From positions 347,553 through 411,552 of the forward strand of contig NZ_SJPW01000008.1 in assembly GCF_007860125.1 (NCBI RefSeq): DNA of 64,000 nt, given 5' to 3'. The position numbers were made by a program, and so were the translations under genes. This DNA is from Rubripirellula tenax. Its GTDB lineage: Bacteria > Planctomycetota > Planctomycetia > Pirellulales > Pirellulaceae. The notes beneath the pieces were generated by a model. The model searched no databases. It saw only the letters and a list, made by a program, of their open reading frames with translations, and was not told the origin of the DNA. Of this stretch, positions 8,345 to 18,301 are shown piece after piece (the stretch's first letter is position 1; every line of letters starts with the position of its first letter).

Positions 8345-10169
8345 AGTCATCCCGAAGGCAATGTTCGCTTTCGCACTCGCTTCCCTCCACGTATCCGTCG
8401 ACGCCCAAACGTCACGTTGGCCGGACCCGATTGCGAGCGACGTGTTGCCCTATGGGGCTAGCGGCCTAAGCCACGGTCCACTGCTGGGCAATCCGACTTC
8501 TCAATCGGTTCGAATTTGGGTCCGCACCCACGAACCCGGATCCTTTCGGGTGCGATACGGAAAATCGCTGCCGCCGGACGATCGCTGGAAAACGGTCCAA
8601 GGCCGAACCCGCGACGATCACGACCGAACCGGTGTCGTGCAAATCGAATCGTTAGATGCGAATACAGCTTACTTTTACTTGGTGGAAGTCAATGGGAAGG
8701 TCGCGGATCTGCGGAGCGATTTCGCTGATCCTTGGCCTTCGTTTCGGACGCTGCCCGACGCGTCGACCTGTGCCGATCCGGCAAACAACCCCCACGGGTT
8801 ATTCAACTTGACGTACGCGATCGGTCACTGCGCGTCTCAAGCTCCAAACAACAGCGGCGGCCAATACGAAAACACACCGGCTTACGATTCCATACGCCAT
8901 CGTCACGCCGACGAGGTGTCGTTCGGAATCGTCAATGGTGATGTCATCTATGAAGAGATGCGCGACGGAACGATTGGCGGTGTACGAGACAACTACAAAT
9001 TGTATTTTAGCCGCGGTCGTTCTTTTGCGAATCTGTTCCGACGTCTGCCGGCAATGTTCACGTTCGACGATCACGACGTCGGTTGGGACATCCATGGCTG
9101 CGGACAAGTCGGTCTAGGCGAAGGGCGACATTTGATTCGCGACATTGGCCTCAAGGCTTACGAAGACTACTTGGGCTGGGCGAATCCCAACGGACGACAG
9201 CGAGGAAACATCCGACTGGGACGCGGCGAAGTCAAACGTGGCGACAACGTTCTGCACGATGCCGACGCGAACTTCACGAGTCTGTCGCCGGCGCAGGTCA
9301 GCACAATTCACTTGGGCAACTATACCCGCGGCGAAAAGATCGTGCCGCGTCGTGACGACGCACCAAAGAATGCGGGCGTCTACGGATTGAAGCGAATCAT
9401 TGACGCGACGCATTTGGAATTCACGCCGCCGGCGAAAGCCAGCGAACAACTCGATTACAGTATCGGTACGCACCACTATTACGATTGGCGGGTTGGCAAC
9501 AGTCACTTTTTCGCGTTGGATACGCGCGGCGAGCGATCGGATCGAAACGCCAAGGATCGTAGTGATCCGAATCTATTCATCTTGGGCGATACCCAGAAAA
9601 AGTGGTTGCTCGATGGTATTGATAACACCGACGCGGACTTCGTGTTCCTGATTTCTCCCGACCCGTGGACGATCTATCACACTGCGGCGCACGTCGGTGG
9701 CGACGATACAGACGACAAAGGTGACGGGTTTCCGTCGTTCTTGCATCAGCGCCAAGAACTGTTGGACCGACTCGATGCAGTCGAACAAACTGTGATCATC
9801 TTCACCGGCGATGTCCACGCGTCGGCGTCGGTCAAGATTTCTGACAACGTTTGGGAAATGATGTGCGGCCCGCTCGGGTCCACGGGGCATCCGATCGGTA
9901 CGCTTGGCAATCCGCCCAACGGAGGAAATTGGCGCAGTATGGATCGCGAAGTCGAAATCCGATGGCTCTCAGAATTCCCCAACAATATGCCCTACCAAGA
10001 AATTCGCAACACTTATTATGGCATCGTGCAGATCAACAACATATTGCAAACCGGATCGCCCGGCGGTGGATATCAGTTCGTCGCCTACGACCGCCCTCAC
10101 GTCATCATTCGATGGCATGACGGATACACCGGTCGGCTCGTTTACAGTGAAACTATCCACGCCCGCTAA
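8337..10169 (+). CDS. PhoD-like alkaline phosphatase/phosphodiesterase (secreted)
   Basis: A 610-residue protein with a cleavable signal peptide (about residues 1-23, ending VSVDA). An N-terminal Fn3-like domain with RVRYG and DANTAYFYLVEV precedes the metallophosphatase domain. Metal-site motifs are visible in order: NGDVIYEE, FDDHDVG and TGDVH. PhoD-family enzymes hydrolyse phosphate mono- or diesters using Ca and Fe. An extra segment around residues 290-380 lies between the FDDHDVG motif and a DWRVGNSHFFALDTRG stretch, longer than I expect for the core fold. The start overlaps the epimerase stop, so the two are co-transcribed. Substrate is unknown. Confidence 0.85.
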   Translation: MRRVIPKAMFAFALASLHVSVDAQTSRWPDPIASDVLPYGASGLSHGPLLGNPTSQSVRIWVRTHEPGSFRVRYGKSLPPDDRWKTVQGRTRDDHDRTGVVQIESLDANTAYFYLVEVNGKVADLRSDFADPWPSFRTLPDASTCADPANNPHGLFNLTYAIGHCASQAPNNSGGQYENTPAYDSIRHRHADEVSFGIVNGDVIYEEMRDGTIGGVRDNYKLYFSRGRSFANLFRRLPAMFTFDDHDVGWDIHGCGQVGLGEGRHLIRDIGLKAYEDYLGWANPNGRQRGNIRLGRGEVKRGDNVLHDADANFTSLSPAQVSTIHLGNYTRGEKIVPRRDDAPKNAGVYGLKRIIDATHLEFTPPAKASEQLDYSIGTHHYYDWRVGNSHFFALDTRGERSDRNAKDRSDPNLFILGDTQKKWLLDGIDNTDADFVFLISPDPWTIYHTAAHVGGDDTDDKGDGFPSFLHQRQELLDRLDAVEQTVIIFTGDVHASASVKISDNVWEMMCGPLGSTGHPIGTLGNPPNGGNWRSMDREVEIRWLSEFPNNMPYQEIRNTYYGIVQINNILQTGSPGGGYQFVAYDRPHVIIRWHDGYTGRLVYSETIHAR

Positions 10170-10209
10170 CCCATGCGGCCAATCCCCTTTCTGATCAAGG
10201 AATCGACTG

Positions 10210-10788
10210 TTGGAAAAAGTACTGATTGTCATCGGCGACGCAACCGAACTGCTCGACACAATGTATCCCTATTATCGATTGCAAGAAGCCGGGTTCCAAC
10301 CCGTCGTGATTGCCCCCGAAAAGCGACGGTACCAACTGGTTTTGCACGAAATCAAACCGGGCTGGACGATCACCAAGGAATGGGAGGGCTACACGCTTGA
10401 CTGCGATGTGCCGTTTTCCGAAGTGAACGAATTGGACTACGCCGGTATCTTCTTTTCCGGCGGACGGGCACCGGAATACATCCGCTATGACGAAAATTTA
10501 GTTCGGATCACGAAACACTTTTTTGAAACGGGAAAACCGATCGCGAGCGTGTGTCACGGCGTGGAGATTCCAGCCTACGCGGGATGCGTCGACGGACGTC
10601 GCATGGCAACGGTTGCCAAGTGTCAGTTCGATCTGGAAGTCTGTGGCGGCATCTATGTTGACGAAGCTTGTGTGATCGATGGCAACTTGGTCAGCGGTCG
10701 GACGTATCGCGACAACGGCTACTACATTGGTCCATGGATCGACTTGCTGCTGAAGGCCGGGGCGGACAAGCAAGCGATCAACGCATGA
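10210..10788 (+). CDS. DJ-1/PfpI family protein
   Basis: A 192-residue protein beginning at TTG 10210; no in-frame ATG precedes the conserved first strand MEKVLIVIGD. It has the class I glutamine-amidotransferase-like fold of DJ-1/PfpI: FSGGRAPEY around residue 83 and the nucleophile elbow with Cys115 in SVCHGVEI (CHG triad context). Family members include proteases, glyoxalases, deglycases and chaperones. No signal peptide is visible, so it is probably cytoplasmic, unlike its exported neighbours. Its TGA overlaps the ATG of the cytochrome gene (ATGA). Confidence 0.85.
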   Translation: MEKVLIVIGDATELLDTMYPYYRLQEAGFQPVVIAPEKRRYQLVLHEIKPGWTITKEWEGYTLDCDVPFSEVNELDYAGIFFSGGRAPEYIRYDENLVRITKHFFETGKPIASVCHGVEIPAYAGCVDGRRMATVAKCQFDLEVCGGIYVDEACVIDGNLVSGRTYRDNGYYIGPWIDLLLKAGADKQAINA

Positions 10789-13262
10789 GTCGGATGGCTG
10801 ATCTCCGGTTTCGGGTTGGGTTCGCGATCGCCTTCGCAGTCGCTTTTGCGACGTCGGATAGTATGTGCATTTCCGACGAAGTTGCTTTCGTCCCGGCGCT
10901 TGAGCGATTTGCGCGTCACAACCAAGTCGACTCTTTCGACGTCGGACGTTTGCTGATCACCGAACTCGGTTGTACCCACTGCCACCTCAGCGATGCAGAG
11001 ATGCTGGCCCCCAAAGCCGCGCCTTCGTTGTCGGGCGTCGGGCTTCGGCTGAACGCGTCTTGGGTTCGCGATTACGTCGCCCGTCCTCATGACGTGCATC
11101 CCGGCACGACGATGCCCGACATGCTTGGCGAATTGAATGCGCAGCAGCGTGAGAACATCGCCAACGACATCGCCGCGTTTTTGGCGACACAGCGGCAAGA
11201 CTTTCCAGAAATCAAAGCATCGGGCACGACGCCGGTGGTGTTCGAGTTTTGGAAGCGAGGTCGGATCCCCGAGGGGCAATCGCTTTATCACACGGTCGGC
11301 TGCATTGCCTGTCACGAGCCAGACGCAAACTTCAGGGTCTCCGGATCGCCTCGTTCCTCGATCGATGAGATCATCGACCAGCTAGACGATGACGAACTAG
11401 AAGATCTGGGCTTGGCCGACGCCGCACGGCCTTACCCATCGGTGCCGCATTCGAACTTGGCCGCCAAATACACCTTGCAAGGGCTGACGTTTTTTCTGTT
11501 GGAACCCGATCGCTATCACCCGGGCAGTCGCATGCCCAATTTGAAATTGACGCCCGAGGAAGCAGCGGATTTGGCCAGCTATCTGATCGACAGCCACAAG
11601 GATCGTGAGAAGGGTGATGCTGAGAGTCGAAACAACTCTGTTTCCGCCGATGTCGCATCTGGGCGCCAGGCGATGCAGCAGTTTCGCTGCCTCGCGTGTC
11701 ATCGCGTCGGCGGTCTAAGATTGGAGCATGCTGCATCGGAACTGCCGCGACTCGACCAACTGCGTCACGACGAACCTGCGGGCTGTTTGCACGTTGGGAA
11801 TGCTGAGGGCGTTTCCTATTCGCTCGACGATTTTCAATGTGACGCGATCGTCTCGGCGATTGCTTCAACCGACACGAATCTAGACATGACGAGGGCCGAC
11901 CATTTGCAGCATCGTTTGATGCAACTGAACTGTTTCGCATGTCACGTTCGCGACGAGCTCGGCGGCATTGGTCGTGGTCGCAAAGACTTTTTCCATTCAG
12001 TTGGCGATATCGACTTGGGCGACGAGGGAAGACTACCGCCGCCATTAACGGGCGCGGGTCGGAAAATCAAACCGGGCTGGTTGACCAAAGTTCTGACCGG
12101 AAACAAGGCCGACATCCGACCTCACATGAGGATCCGAATGCCAAGGTTTCATTCGGATCTGGTCAGCGATCTGACGCAGTGGCTGGTCGAGGTCGATGGC
12201 CCTCGAGAGTTGCCGCTCACGGTTGCGGATGATTCCAAACCCGCAAAACGTGAAGTCATCGAAGCGGGCCGAGAACTGATGGACATCGGTTGCATCCAAT
12301 GCCACTCGTTCGACGGCTTTGCCATGCCTGGCGTGGTTGGCGTTGATTTGGTGGGTATCGCGGACCGCGTGAACCGAGATTGGTTTATGGCGTTCTTACG
12401 CGATCCGGCATCGTTAAAACAGCGAACGCGGATGCCCAACTTTTTTGCCGCCGGTAAAACTCAAAACTCTGAATTACTGGGTGGCAACCCCGATCGTCAG
12501 ATCGCTGCGATGTGGGCGTACTTGCAAGACGTCCCCAAGCATTCGTTGCCACAAAAGTTGCAAGAATCTCGATCGCAATCGTATGAGTTGGTCCCCGACG
12601 ATCGGCCGATCCTGCTGCGCACGTTCATGGACACCGCCGGCACTCATGCGATCGCGGTGGGAAATCCCCAAGGCATCCACTATGCCTTTGACGCCGAACA
12701 AGTACGTTTGTCGACGGCTTGGAGAGGCAAGTTTCTGGATGCTCAAGGCACATGGTTCGTTCGCTTCGCACCACCAGCGGTTCCGCTGGGATCGCAATTG
12801 ATCGACTTCCCTATCGGCAATGTCTTCGCCGCCATGGATGACGGTGTCGAAATTGGACACGATGTCTTCGCCGTATCAGCCCAACAACCTCGTTTCGACG
12901 GCTATCGGTTGGATGCCGACGGAATTCCGACGTTCTTGTACCGCGTCGGCGAAATTTCGGTCGAAGACCGAACCGTGGCTGCAAAGGACGACGCATCTTT
13001 GCAACGCACTTGGCGACTGTCGGTGCCCAAGCATACGTCTCGTCGCATCGCCTTTTCGCCGCTAGCTGGCGTGAACGTCGAAGACATCGGCGACGATCGG
13101 TTTGTCAACGAAGCTGGCCTGCAAGCGAAGATTCACGGCCTGTCCGCCGTCGACGCGACAATCACTTCAGGCCCGATTCCGGCGGCCGATGATCACCAGC
13201 GGGTTCACTTCCTGATTCAAGTCACGTCGCCCATGACGTTGCGGGTGGACTATTCATGGTGA
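10785..13262 (+). CDS. Secreted pentaheme c-type cytochrome
   Basis: ATG 10785 is chosen because it overlaps the preceding TGA as ATGA and gives a clear signal peptide (hydrophobic residues 9-24); the frame is open further upstream. The 825-residue product has five CXXCH haem sites: C63-H67, C173-H177, C302-H306, C383-H387 and C503-H507. Four Met-Pro motifs (TMP, RMP) sit after haem domains and are candidate axial ligands. The last 180 residues or so are haem-free and beta-rich. It belongs with planctomycete PSCyt-type multidomain cytochromes and is followed at 7 nt overlap by a beta-propeller, a common pairing suggesting an exported dehydrogenase and its electron acceptor. Confidence 0.88.
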   Translation: MSRMADLRFRVGFAIAFAVAFATSDSMCISDEVAFVPALERFARHNQVDSFDVGRLLITELGCTHCHLSDAEMLAPKAAPSLSGVGLRLNASWVRDYVARPHDVHPGTTMPDMLGELNAQQRENIANDIAAFLATQRQDFPEIKASGTTPVVFEFWKRGRIPEGQSLYHTVGCIACHEPDANFRVSGSPRSSIDEIIDQLDDDELEDLGLADAARPYPSVPHSNLAAKYTLQGLTFFLLEPDRYHPGSRMPNLKLTPEEAADLASYLIDSHKDREKGDAESRNNSVSADVASGRQAMQQFRCLACHRVGGLRLEHAASELPRLDQLRHDEPAGCLHVGNAEGVSYSLDDFQCDAIVSAIASTDTNLDMTRADHLQHRLMQLNCFACHVRDELGGIGRGRKDFFHSVGDIDLGDEGRLPPPLTGAGRKIKPGWLTKVLTGNKADIRPHMRIRMPRFHSDLVSDLTQWLVEVDGPRELPLTVADDSKPAKREVIEAGRELMDIGCIQCHSFDGFAMPGVVGVDLVGIADRVNRDWFMAFLRDPASLKQRTRMPNFFAAGKTQNSELLGGNPDRQIAAMWAYLQDVPKHSLPQKLQESRSQSYELVPDDRPILLRTFMDTAGTHAIAVGNPQGIHYAFDAEQVRLSTAWRGKFLDAQGTWFVRFAPPAVPLGSQLIDFPIGNVFAAMDDGVEIGHDVFAVSAQQPRFDGYRLDADGIPTFLYRVGEISVEDRTVAAKDDASLQRTWRLSVPKHTSRRIAFSPLAGVNVEDIGDDRFVNEAGLQAKIHGLSAVDATITSGPIPAADDHQRVHFLIQVTSPMTLRVDYSW

Positions 13263-14842
13263 AGACATTCATGCTGAAACGAACGCAACTTTTCGTGATG
13301 ACGTCAGTGCTGGCTACGATGATGGTGTCGGTCGTCGCGGCCGAGGAAGAACCGGATTACTACCGAATCGTTTCGGTAGCCACCAGCCAAACGAACTCGG
13401 ATTCACGAGCCGCGAACTGGCGTCCTGGTGACGACGGTCCTGCTTTAGAAATCAGTGGGATCGCGCCGTACGATGACGATCGTATCGCGGTGGCGATTCG
13501 CAAGGGCGAGGTCTGGATTCTGAGTGGCATTTATGACGATCCGCCCGCGCAAATGAAGTATCACCGCTTCGCTTCGGCGCTGCATGAACCGCTGGGCTTG
13601 CTTCGTCGCGATGGCGATCTATTGACGGTCCAGCGAAGCGAACTGACGCGACTGCGTGATACGAACGCAGACGACGTTGCCGACGAATACTTGACGGTCA
13701 CCAAAGGCTGGGGCGTGACGGGACACTATCACGAATACGCTTACGGACCAAAGGTCGATGGCGATGGCAATCTCTGGTTGACTCTGAATATTGGGATGGG
13801 TTTGAAAGGCAACTTGCTCAATCGAACGCGCAAATCGACGCTGGGCTATCAACAGGGTTTGTGGCGTGGTTGGGGGATGAAAGTTGGCAAGGCCGACGAA
13901 CTGATTCCCGTTTGCGCCGGCATGCGATCGCCCAGCGGCTTGGGGGCCAACGCAGACGGCGACATGTTCTACACCGATCAACAAGGCAACTGGGTCGCAA
14001 CCGGATCGCTGCATCACATGCGCGAGGGAGCATTTTTCCATCATCCCGAATCCCTCGCATCGATGGATGCAGTCGGTTCGACCATTCACGATGTCACGGA
14101 AATTCCTGATGCGATGCCGTTGCCCGAAGCGCTCGCACGGTTTCCCCAAATGAAGCCGCCCGCCGTGTGGTTTCCCTACAAAAAAATGGGCCAGTCGACG
14201 ACCGACATCATGCTGGACGCCAGCGACGGCAAGTTTGGTCCATTCGCCGGACAATTGTTCATTGGCGAATTCACGCAAGCCGGTATCAACCGCGTGTTTT
14301 TGGAAAAGGTGGATGGCGAGTACCAGGGCGCATGTTTTCCGTTCCGATCCGGATTGGCAAGCGCGGTGTTGCGATTGATGCAAGGCAAAGATGGCAGCGT
14401 TTTTGCGGGACTGACCAATCGCGGCTGGAGCAGTCTGGGGACCGCGTCATATGGCCTGCAACGATTGATATGGACGGGCAAGATGCCGTTCGAGATTCAA
14501 ACGATGCGAGTTCGGCCGAACGGATTCGATCTCACATTCACACGCCAGGTCGATACCCTGTCGGCATCCGATCCGACGTCGTACCAATTTCAACGATACA
14601 CGTATAACTATCATTCAACGTACGGAAGCGACGAAATACAACGGCGTGATTTGACCGTTCGATCGGCGACGGTCCAAGCCGACGGTGTCACTGTTCGATT
14701 GGTCGTCGACGGGCTGACGCCACACTTCGTCCACGAACTCAATGCTTCCGGGGTTCGCGATCAAGCGGGGAAATCGCTGCTTCATTCGCATGCCTACTAT
14801 ACGCTCAACCGACTTCCGACCCTGCAAACGGGAAAGAAGTAG
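13256..14842 (+). CDS. Secreted beta-propeller, PVC-type glucose/sorbosone dehydrogenase-like
   Basis: A 528-residue protein with a signal peptide (about residues 1-29, ending SVVAAEE). ATG 13256 overlaps the cytochrome stop; ATG 13271 is an alternative start. The repeats look like propeller blades (AVAIRKGEVWILSG, GPKVDGDGNLWLTLN, ANADGDMFYTDQQGNW), followed by a C-terminal beta-sandwich from about residue 415 (PFEIQTMRVRPNGFDL). In planctomycetes such propellers are annotated as membrane-bound or sorbosone-type dehydrogenases and are often fused or linked to haem c proteins. Catalytic activity and cofactor are not provable here. Confidence 0.75.
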   Translation: MVKTFMLKRTQLFVMTSVLATMMVSVVAAEEEPDYYRIVSVATSQTNSDSRAANWRPGDDGPALEISGIAPYDDDRIAVAIRKGEVWILSGIYDDPPAQMKYHRFASALHEPLGLLRRDGDLLTVQRSELTRLRDTNADDVADEYLTVTKGWGVTGHYHEYAYGPKVDGDGNLWLTLNIGMGLKGNLLNRTRKSTLGYQQGLWRGWGMKVGKADELIPVCAGMRSPSGLGANADGDMFYTDQQGNWVATGSLHHMREGAFFHHPESLASMDAVGSTIHDVTEIPDAMPLPEALARFPQMKPPAVWFPYKKMGQSTTDIMLDASDGKFGPFAGQLFIGEFTQAGINRVFLEKVDGEYQGACFPFRSGLASAVLRLMQGKDGSVFAGLTNRGWSSLGTASYGLQRLIWTGKMPFEIQTMRVRPNGFDLTFTRQVDTLSASDPTSYQFQRYTYNYHSTYGSDEIQRRDLTVRSATVQADGVTVRLVVDGLTPHFVHELNASGVRDQAGKSLLHSHAYYTLNRLPTLQTGKK

Positions 14843-15010
14843 TCCGTGCAGTGTCTGGCGAAATATCCATCCAGTGCGGCCATCGATGCACGGCCAGCCG
14901 ATCGATTCGCCTAAGACCGGGATCGCCTGCGACATGTTTGATCGCTGCAATTGCTGTAAACTTCGGGCTCGTGTGAACGACCGTTACCATTTCACCAGGA
15001 AGCCGACACC

Positions 15011-17191
15011 GTGATTCCACGCTCATATTCCTTATCGAACACGTTTGCTCTGCTGACGACGTTTGTGTTTGCTCCGATTGCTGTTGCGTCTTTTGTCCTT
15101 GCCCAAGAAGATAAACCGAAAGAGTTACCGACCATGGATGTTGAATCGCCGCTTTTGAAACCTTGGACGGGTCCCTACGGCGGCGTCCCTCCGTGGACGT
15201 TGGTTCGGACGGAAGAATTCGTCCCCGCATTTGACGTCGCAATCACCCGTGCCCAGCAAGAAATCGACGCGATTGCGGCGAATCCCGCGTCTGCCACGTT
15301 CGACAATACGATCCTGGCGATGCAGAACGCGGGCGACGATCTGCGACGCTTAGAAGCGATCTTCGGCGTCCACGCTTCCAACTTGAATGTGGGACCGATT
15401 CCTGATATCGAGAAAACCGTTGTTCCGAAACTGTCCCAGCACGGCGACAGCATCTATCAAAACAAGCCGCTGTTCGATCGTATCAGTAAGATCTACGACA
15501 GCCCCAGTATGAAAGACGGCACGTTCACGGTCGCCCAAACTCGCATCGTCGACGATTTGTACAAGACATTCATTCGCCAAGGCGCGCGACTGGATGAAAC
15601 CCAGAAAGCGAAACTGTCGCAAATCAACACGCGTTTGGCGCGACTGTTCACGGACTTTAGCCAAAACGTGCTCGAGGACGAAAAGGGCTATGTGACCTGG
15701 ATCGATGACGAAGCACGTTTGGCCGGATTGCCGCAAAGCGTCGTCGATGCGATGGCGTCAGCCGCAAAGGAACGTGCCAACTCAGGTGGCAAATGGGCAG
15801 TAACGAATACGCGTTCGTCGATGGACCCGGTGTTGACGTATGCCGACGATCGGGCGCTTCGCGAAGTCGTGTGGCGGAACTATTACAACCGTGGCGACAA
15901 TGGTGACAAGCATGACAACAACGCGATCATTTCAGAAATCTTGAAGCTACGAGCCGCGCGGGCCAAGTTGCTTGGCTATCCGACGCACGCCCACTGGCGG
16001 ATGGAACCCACCATGGCAAAGGAACCTCAAGCCGCGATGGATCTGATGATGAAAGTGTGGCCCAAAGCCGTCGCTCGCGTCATAGAAGAGGTCGCCGATA
16101 TGCAAGCGATCGCCGATGCCGAGAACGCAGATCTGAAGATTGAGCCTTGGGACTATCGATACTATGCCGAGAAAGTCCGTAAGGAAAAGTACGACCTGGA
16201 TTTGAACGAAGTTACGCCGTACATGCAGTTGGACAAACTGCGCGAAGCAATGATGTGGGCGGCGGGACGACTGTATGGGCTGACGTTCAAACAGATCAGC
16301 GGCATCCCGATTTTCCATCCCGACGTGACGGTTTGGGAAGTCAGCAAGGCCGACGGATCTTTCGCCGGCTTGTGGTACTTGGACCCGTTCGCCCGTGAAG
16401 GGAAACGCAGCGGCGCGTGGATGACCGATTACCGGGAACAGCAAAACGTAACGTCAGAGATTCGACCGATCGTTTCCAACAATTCAAACTTCGTCAAATC
16501 CGGCGACGGAGCCACGTTGATCTCATGGGATGACGCGGTGACTTTGTTCCACGAATTCGGCCACGCGCTGCACAGTTTGCTGTCGAACGTGAAGTATCGT
16601 TCGCAAGCGGGAACGAATGTTGCCCGCGACTACGTCGAGTTTCCTTCGCAGGTCAATGAACACTGGCTCGATACGCCCGAGGTGTTGAATCAATTTGCCG
16701 TTCATCATGAAACGGGCGAAGCATTGCCACAGTCGTTGCTGGACAAGATCAAGAAAGCGTCGACGTTCAACAAGGGTTTCGATACCGTCGAGTACCTGGC
16801 CAGTGCGTTGATCGACATGAAGTTGCACCTGGCCGGCGATGCCGATATCGATCCCGATACTTTCGAGCGAGAAACATTGGCTGCGATCGGAATGCCTGCG
16901 GAAATTCCGATGCGTCACCGGACTCCGCAATTTGCGCACATCTTCAGCAGCGATGCGTACTCGGCTGGCTATTACAGCTACCTCTGGTCCGATGCGTTGA
17001 CGGCCGATGCGGCTGAGCGGTTCGTCGAAGCGGGAAGCTTTTACGATCCAACGGTTGCCAAGAGTTTGTATGAAAACGTGATGAGCGTCGGTGACACGAT
17101 CGATCCGGCCGAAGGTTTTCGTCGCTTCCGCGGACGTGACGTCGATACCGGCGCGTTGCTGCGGAAACGAGGCTTCCCCGTCGACGAATAA
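15011..17191 (+). CDS. M3-family zinc metallopeptidase (oligopeptidase / peptidyl-dipeptidase type), exported
   Basis: A 726-residue protein from GTG 15011, with AGGAAG about 8 nt upstream and an N-terminal signal peptide ending near residue 31. The zinc site is H514-E515-F-G-H518 with the third ligand in the DYVEFPSQ stretch (Glu543). The length and the GFDTVEYLASALIDMKLH region match the M3 family (Dcp/OpdA). Such enzymes cleave short peptides; a periplasmic location would fit a Dcp-like role in peptide scavenging. It has its own 168-bp upstream gap and probably its own promoter. Confidence 0.92.
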   Translation: MIPRSYSLSNTFALLTTFVFAPIAVASFVLAQEDKPKELPTMDVESPLLKPWTGPYGGVPPWTLVRTEEFVPAFDVAITRAQQEIDAIAANPASATFDNTILAMQNAGDDLRRLEAIFGVHASNLNVGPIPDIEKTVVPKLSQHGDSIYQNKPLFDRISKIYDSPSMKDGTFTVAQTRIVDDLYKTFIRQGARLDETQKAKLSQINTRLARLFTDFSQNVLEDEKGYVTWIDDEARLAGLPQSVVDAMASAAKERANSGGKWAVTNTRSSMDPVLTYADDRALREVVWRNYYNRGDNGDKHDNNAIISEILKLRAARAKLLGYPTHAHWRMEPTMAKEPQAAMDLMMKVWPKAVARVIEEVADMQAIADAENADLKIEPWDYRYYAEKVRKEKYDLDLNEVTPYMQLDKLREAMMWAAGRLYGLTFKQISGIPIFHPDVTVWEVSKADGSFAGLWYLDPFAREGKRSGAWMTDYREQQNVTSEIRPIVSNNSNFVKSGDGATLISWDDAVTLFHEFGHALHSLLSNVKYRSQAGTNVARDYVEFPSQVNEHWLDTPEVLNQFAVHHETGEALPQSLLDKIKKASTFNKGFDTVEYLASALIDMKLHLAGDADIDPDTFERETLAAIGMPAEIPMRHRTPQFAHIFSSDAYSAGYYSYLWSDALTADAAERFVEAGSFYDPTVAKSLYENVMSVGDTIDPAEGFRRFRGRDVDTGALLRKRGFPVDE

Positions 17192-17273
17192 ACCGCGAAG
17201 TGCGGGCATTCGCAAGAATGCGATAGCGACGACTTGGGTTCCACTTCAAAACGTTCTTCTGGGAGATGCTTCG

Positions 17274-18173
17274 ATGTTTCGTATCGGTTTGTCGATAGCG
17301 ATGGTATTCGTTGGTTTGGCGTGCATGAATTTGCGATGCATGGCGGATCATCCCGATGCCTCGATTGCTTCAACGGAAAATCCCGTCGAAGTGGAACACG
17401 ACATTGTCTACGGGACCGGTGGTGGAATCGATTTGCAATTGGACCTTGCAAGGCCGATCGATCGATCGGTGCCGTCGCCGTGCATCGTCGTCATTCACGG
17501 CGGCGCATGGCGAATGGGTGACAAATCCAACCACCGTCCCGACATCACCGCCTTGGCCGAACAGGGATACGTTGCGGCCACCATCCAATATCGGTTCTGT
17601 CCCGAACATCAGTTTCCGGCACAGGTCGAAGATGTGAAATGTGCCGTTCGGTACTTGAGGGCTCACGCGGAAGAGTACGGCATCGACCCGACGCGGTTGG
17701 GCGCGGTCGGCTATTCCGCAGGTGCCCACTTGTCGATGATGCTGGGCACACTCGATCGCCAGTGGGAAGGCGATGGCGGATGGCCGGACCAATCCAGCGA
17801 AGTCCAGGCAGTGGTGTCGTACTTCGGTCCGACGTTCTTCGAAGAACAAGGGCTCAATGCACAAACCAAGCCGCTGATATCAGATTTTTTGGGTGGATCG
17901 GCGGCCGAGAAACCGGAAACCTATCTGCAGGCGTCGCCCTTGACCCATGTCAGCCCCGGCGACGCACCCATGCTGCTTTTCCAGGGGACCGATGACGCAT
18001 TGGTGCCCTACCAGCAAGCTATTCTGATGGTGGAAGCGATGACAAAGGCCGATATCGCCGGACGGGTTGAGTTTCTGATCGATGCAAAGCACGGCTGGGG
18101 CGGCGAAACTCGCGATCGGACGAACCGTGAAACACACGACTTCTTTGACCAACATCTCCGAACGGGTGGCTAG
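17274..18173 (+). CDS. Exported alpha/beta-hydrolase esterase (acetyl-esterase / BD-FAE type)
   Basis: A 299-residue protein. ATG 17274 is chosen because GGGAG at 17261-17265 is well placed and a signal peptide follows directly. Oxyanion-hole HGGAW lies at 75-79 and the nucleophile elbow GYSAG at 146-150 (Ser148). A late GTDDALVP supplies the Asp and KHGWGG the His. This is the hormone-sensitive-lipase-like/carbohydrate-esterase branch that deacetylates sugars or hydrolyses small esters. It lies 82 nt after the M3 peptidase gene. Confidence 0.85.
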   Translation: MFRIGLSIAMVFVGLACMNLRCMADHPDASIASTENPVEVEHDIVYGTGGGIDLQLDLARPIDRSVPSPCIVVIHGGAWRMGDKSNHRPDITALAEQGYVAATIQYRFCPEHQFPAQVEDVKCAVRYLRAHAEEYGIDPTRLGAVGYSAGAHLSMMLGTLDRQWEGDGGWPDQSSEVQAVVSYFGPTFFEEQGLNAQTKPLISDFLGGSAAEKPETYLQASPLTHVSPGDAPMLLFQGTDDALVPYQQAILMVEAMTKADIAGRVEFLIDAKHGWGGETRDRTNRETHDFFDQHLRTGG

Positions 18174-18301
18174 CGCGCCGCGAGTATCGGGATCTCGGAA
18201 TTCGGGGTTTACGACGAAGTAGAATACCAAGGTGGAAGTTGAAGTGATCCAGTCGAAGTCTGGATAGAGGTGACTGGGACGACAAAGAAGGACAATCGTA
18301 G

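Noticed and set aside
11371-12045. A 224-codon antisense frame inside the pentaheme cytochrome gene
   Set aside because: Arg-rich shadow of a gene with five haem motifs.
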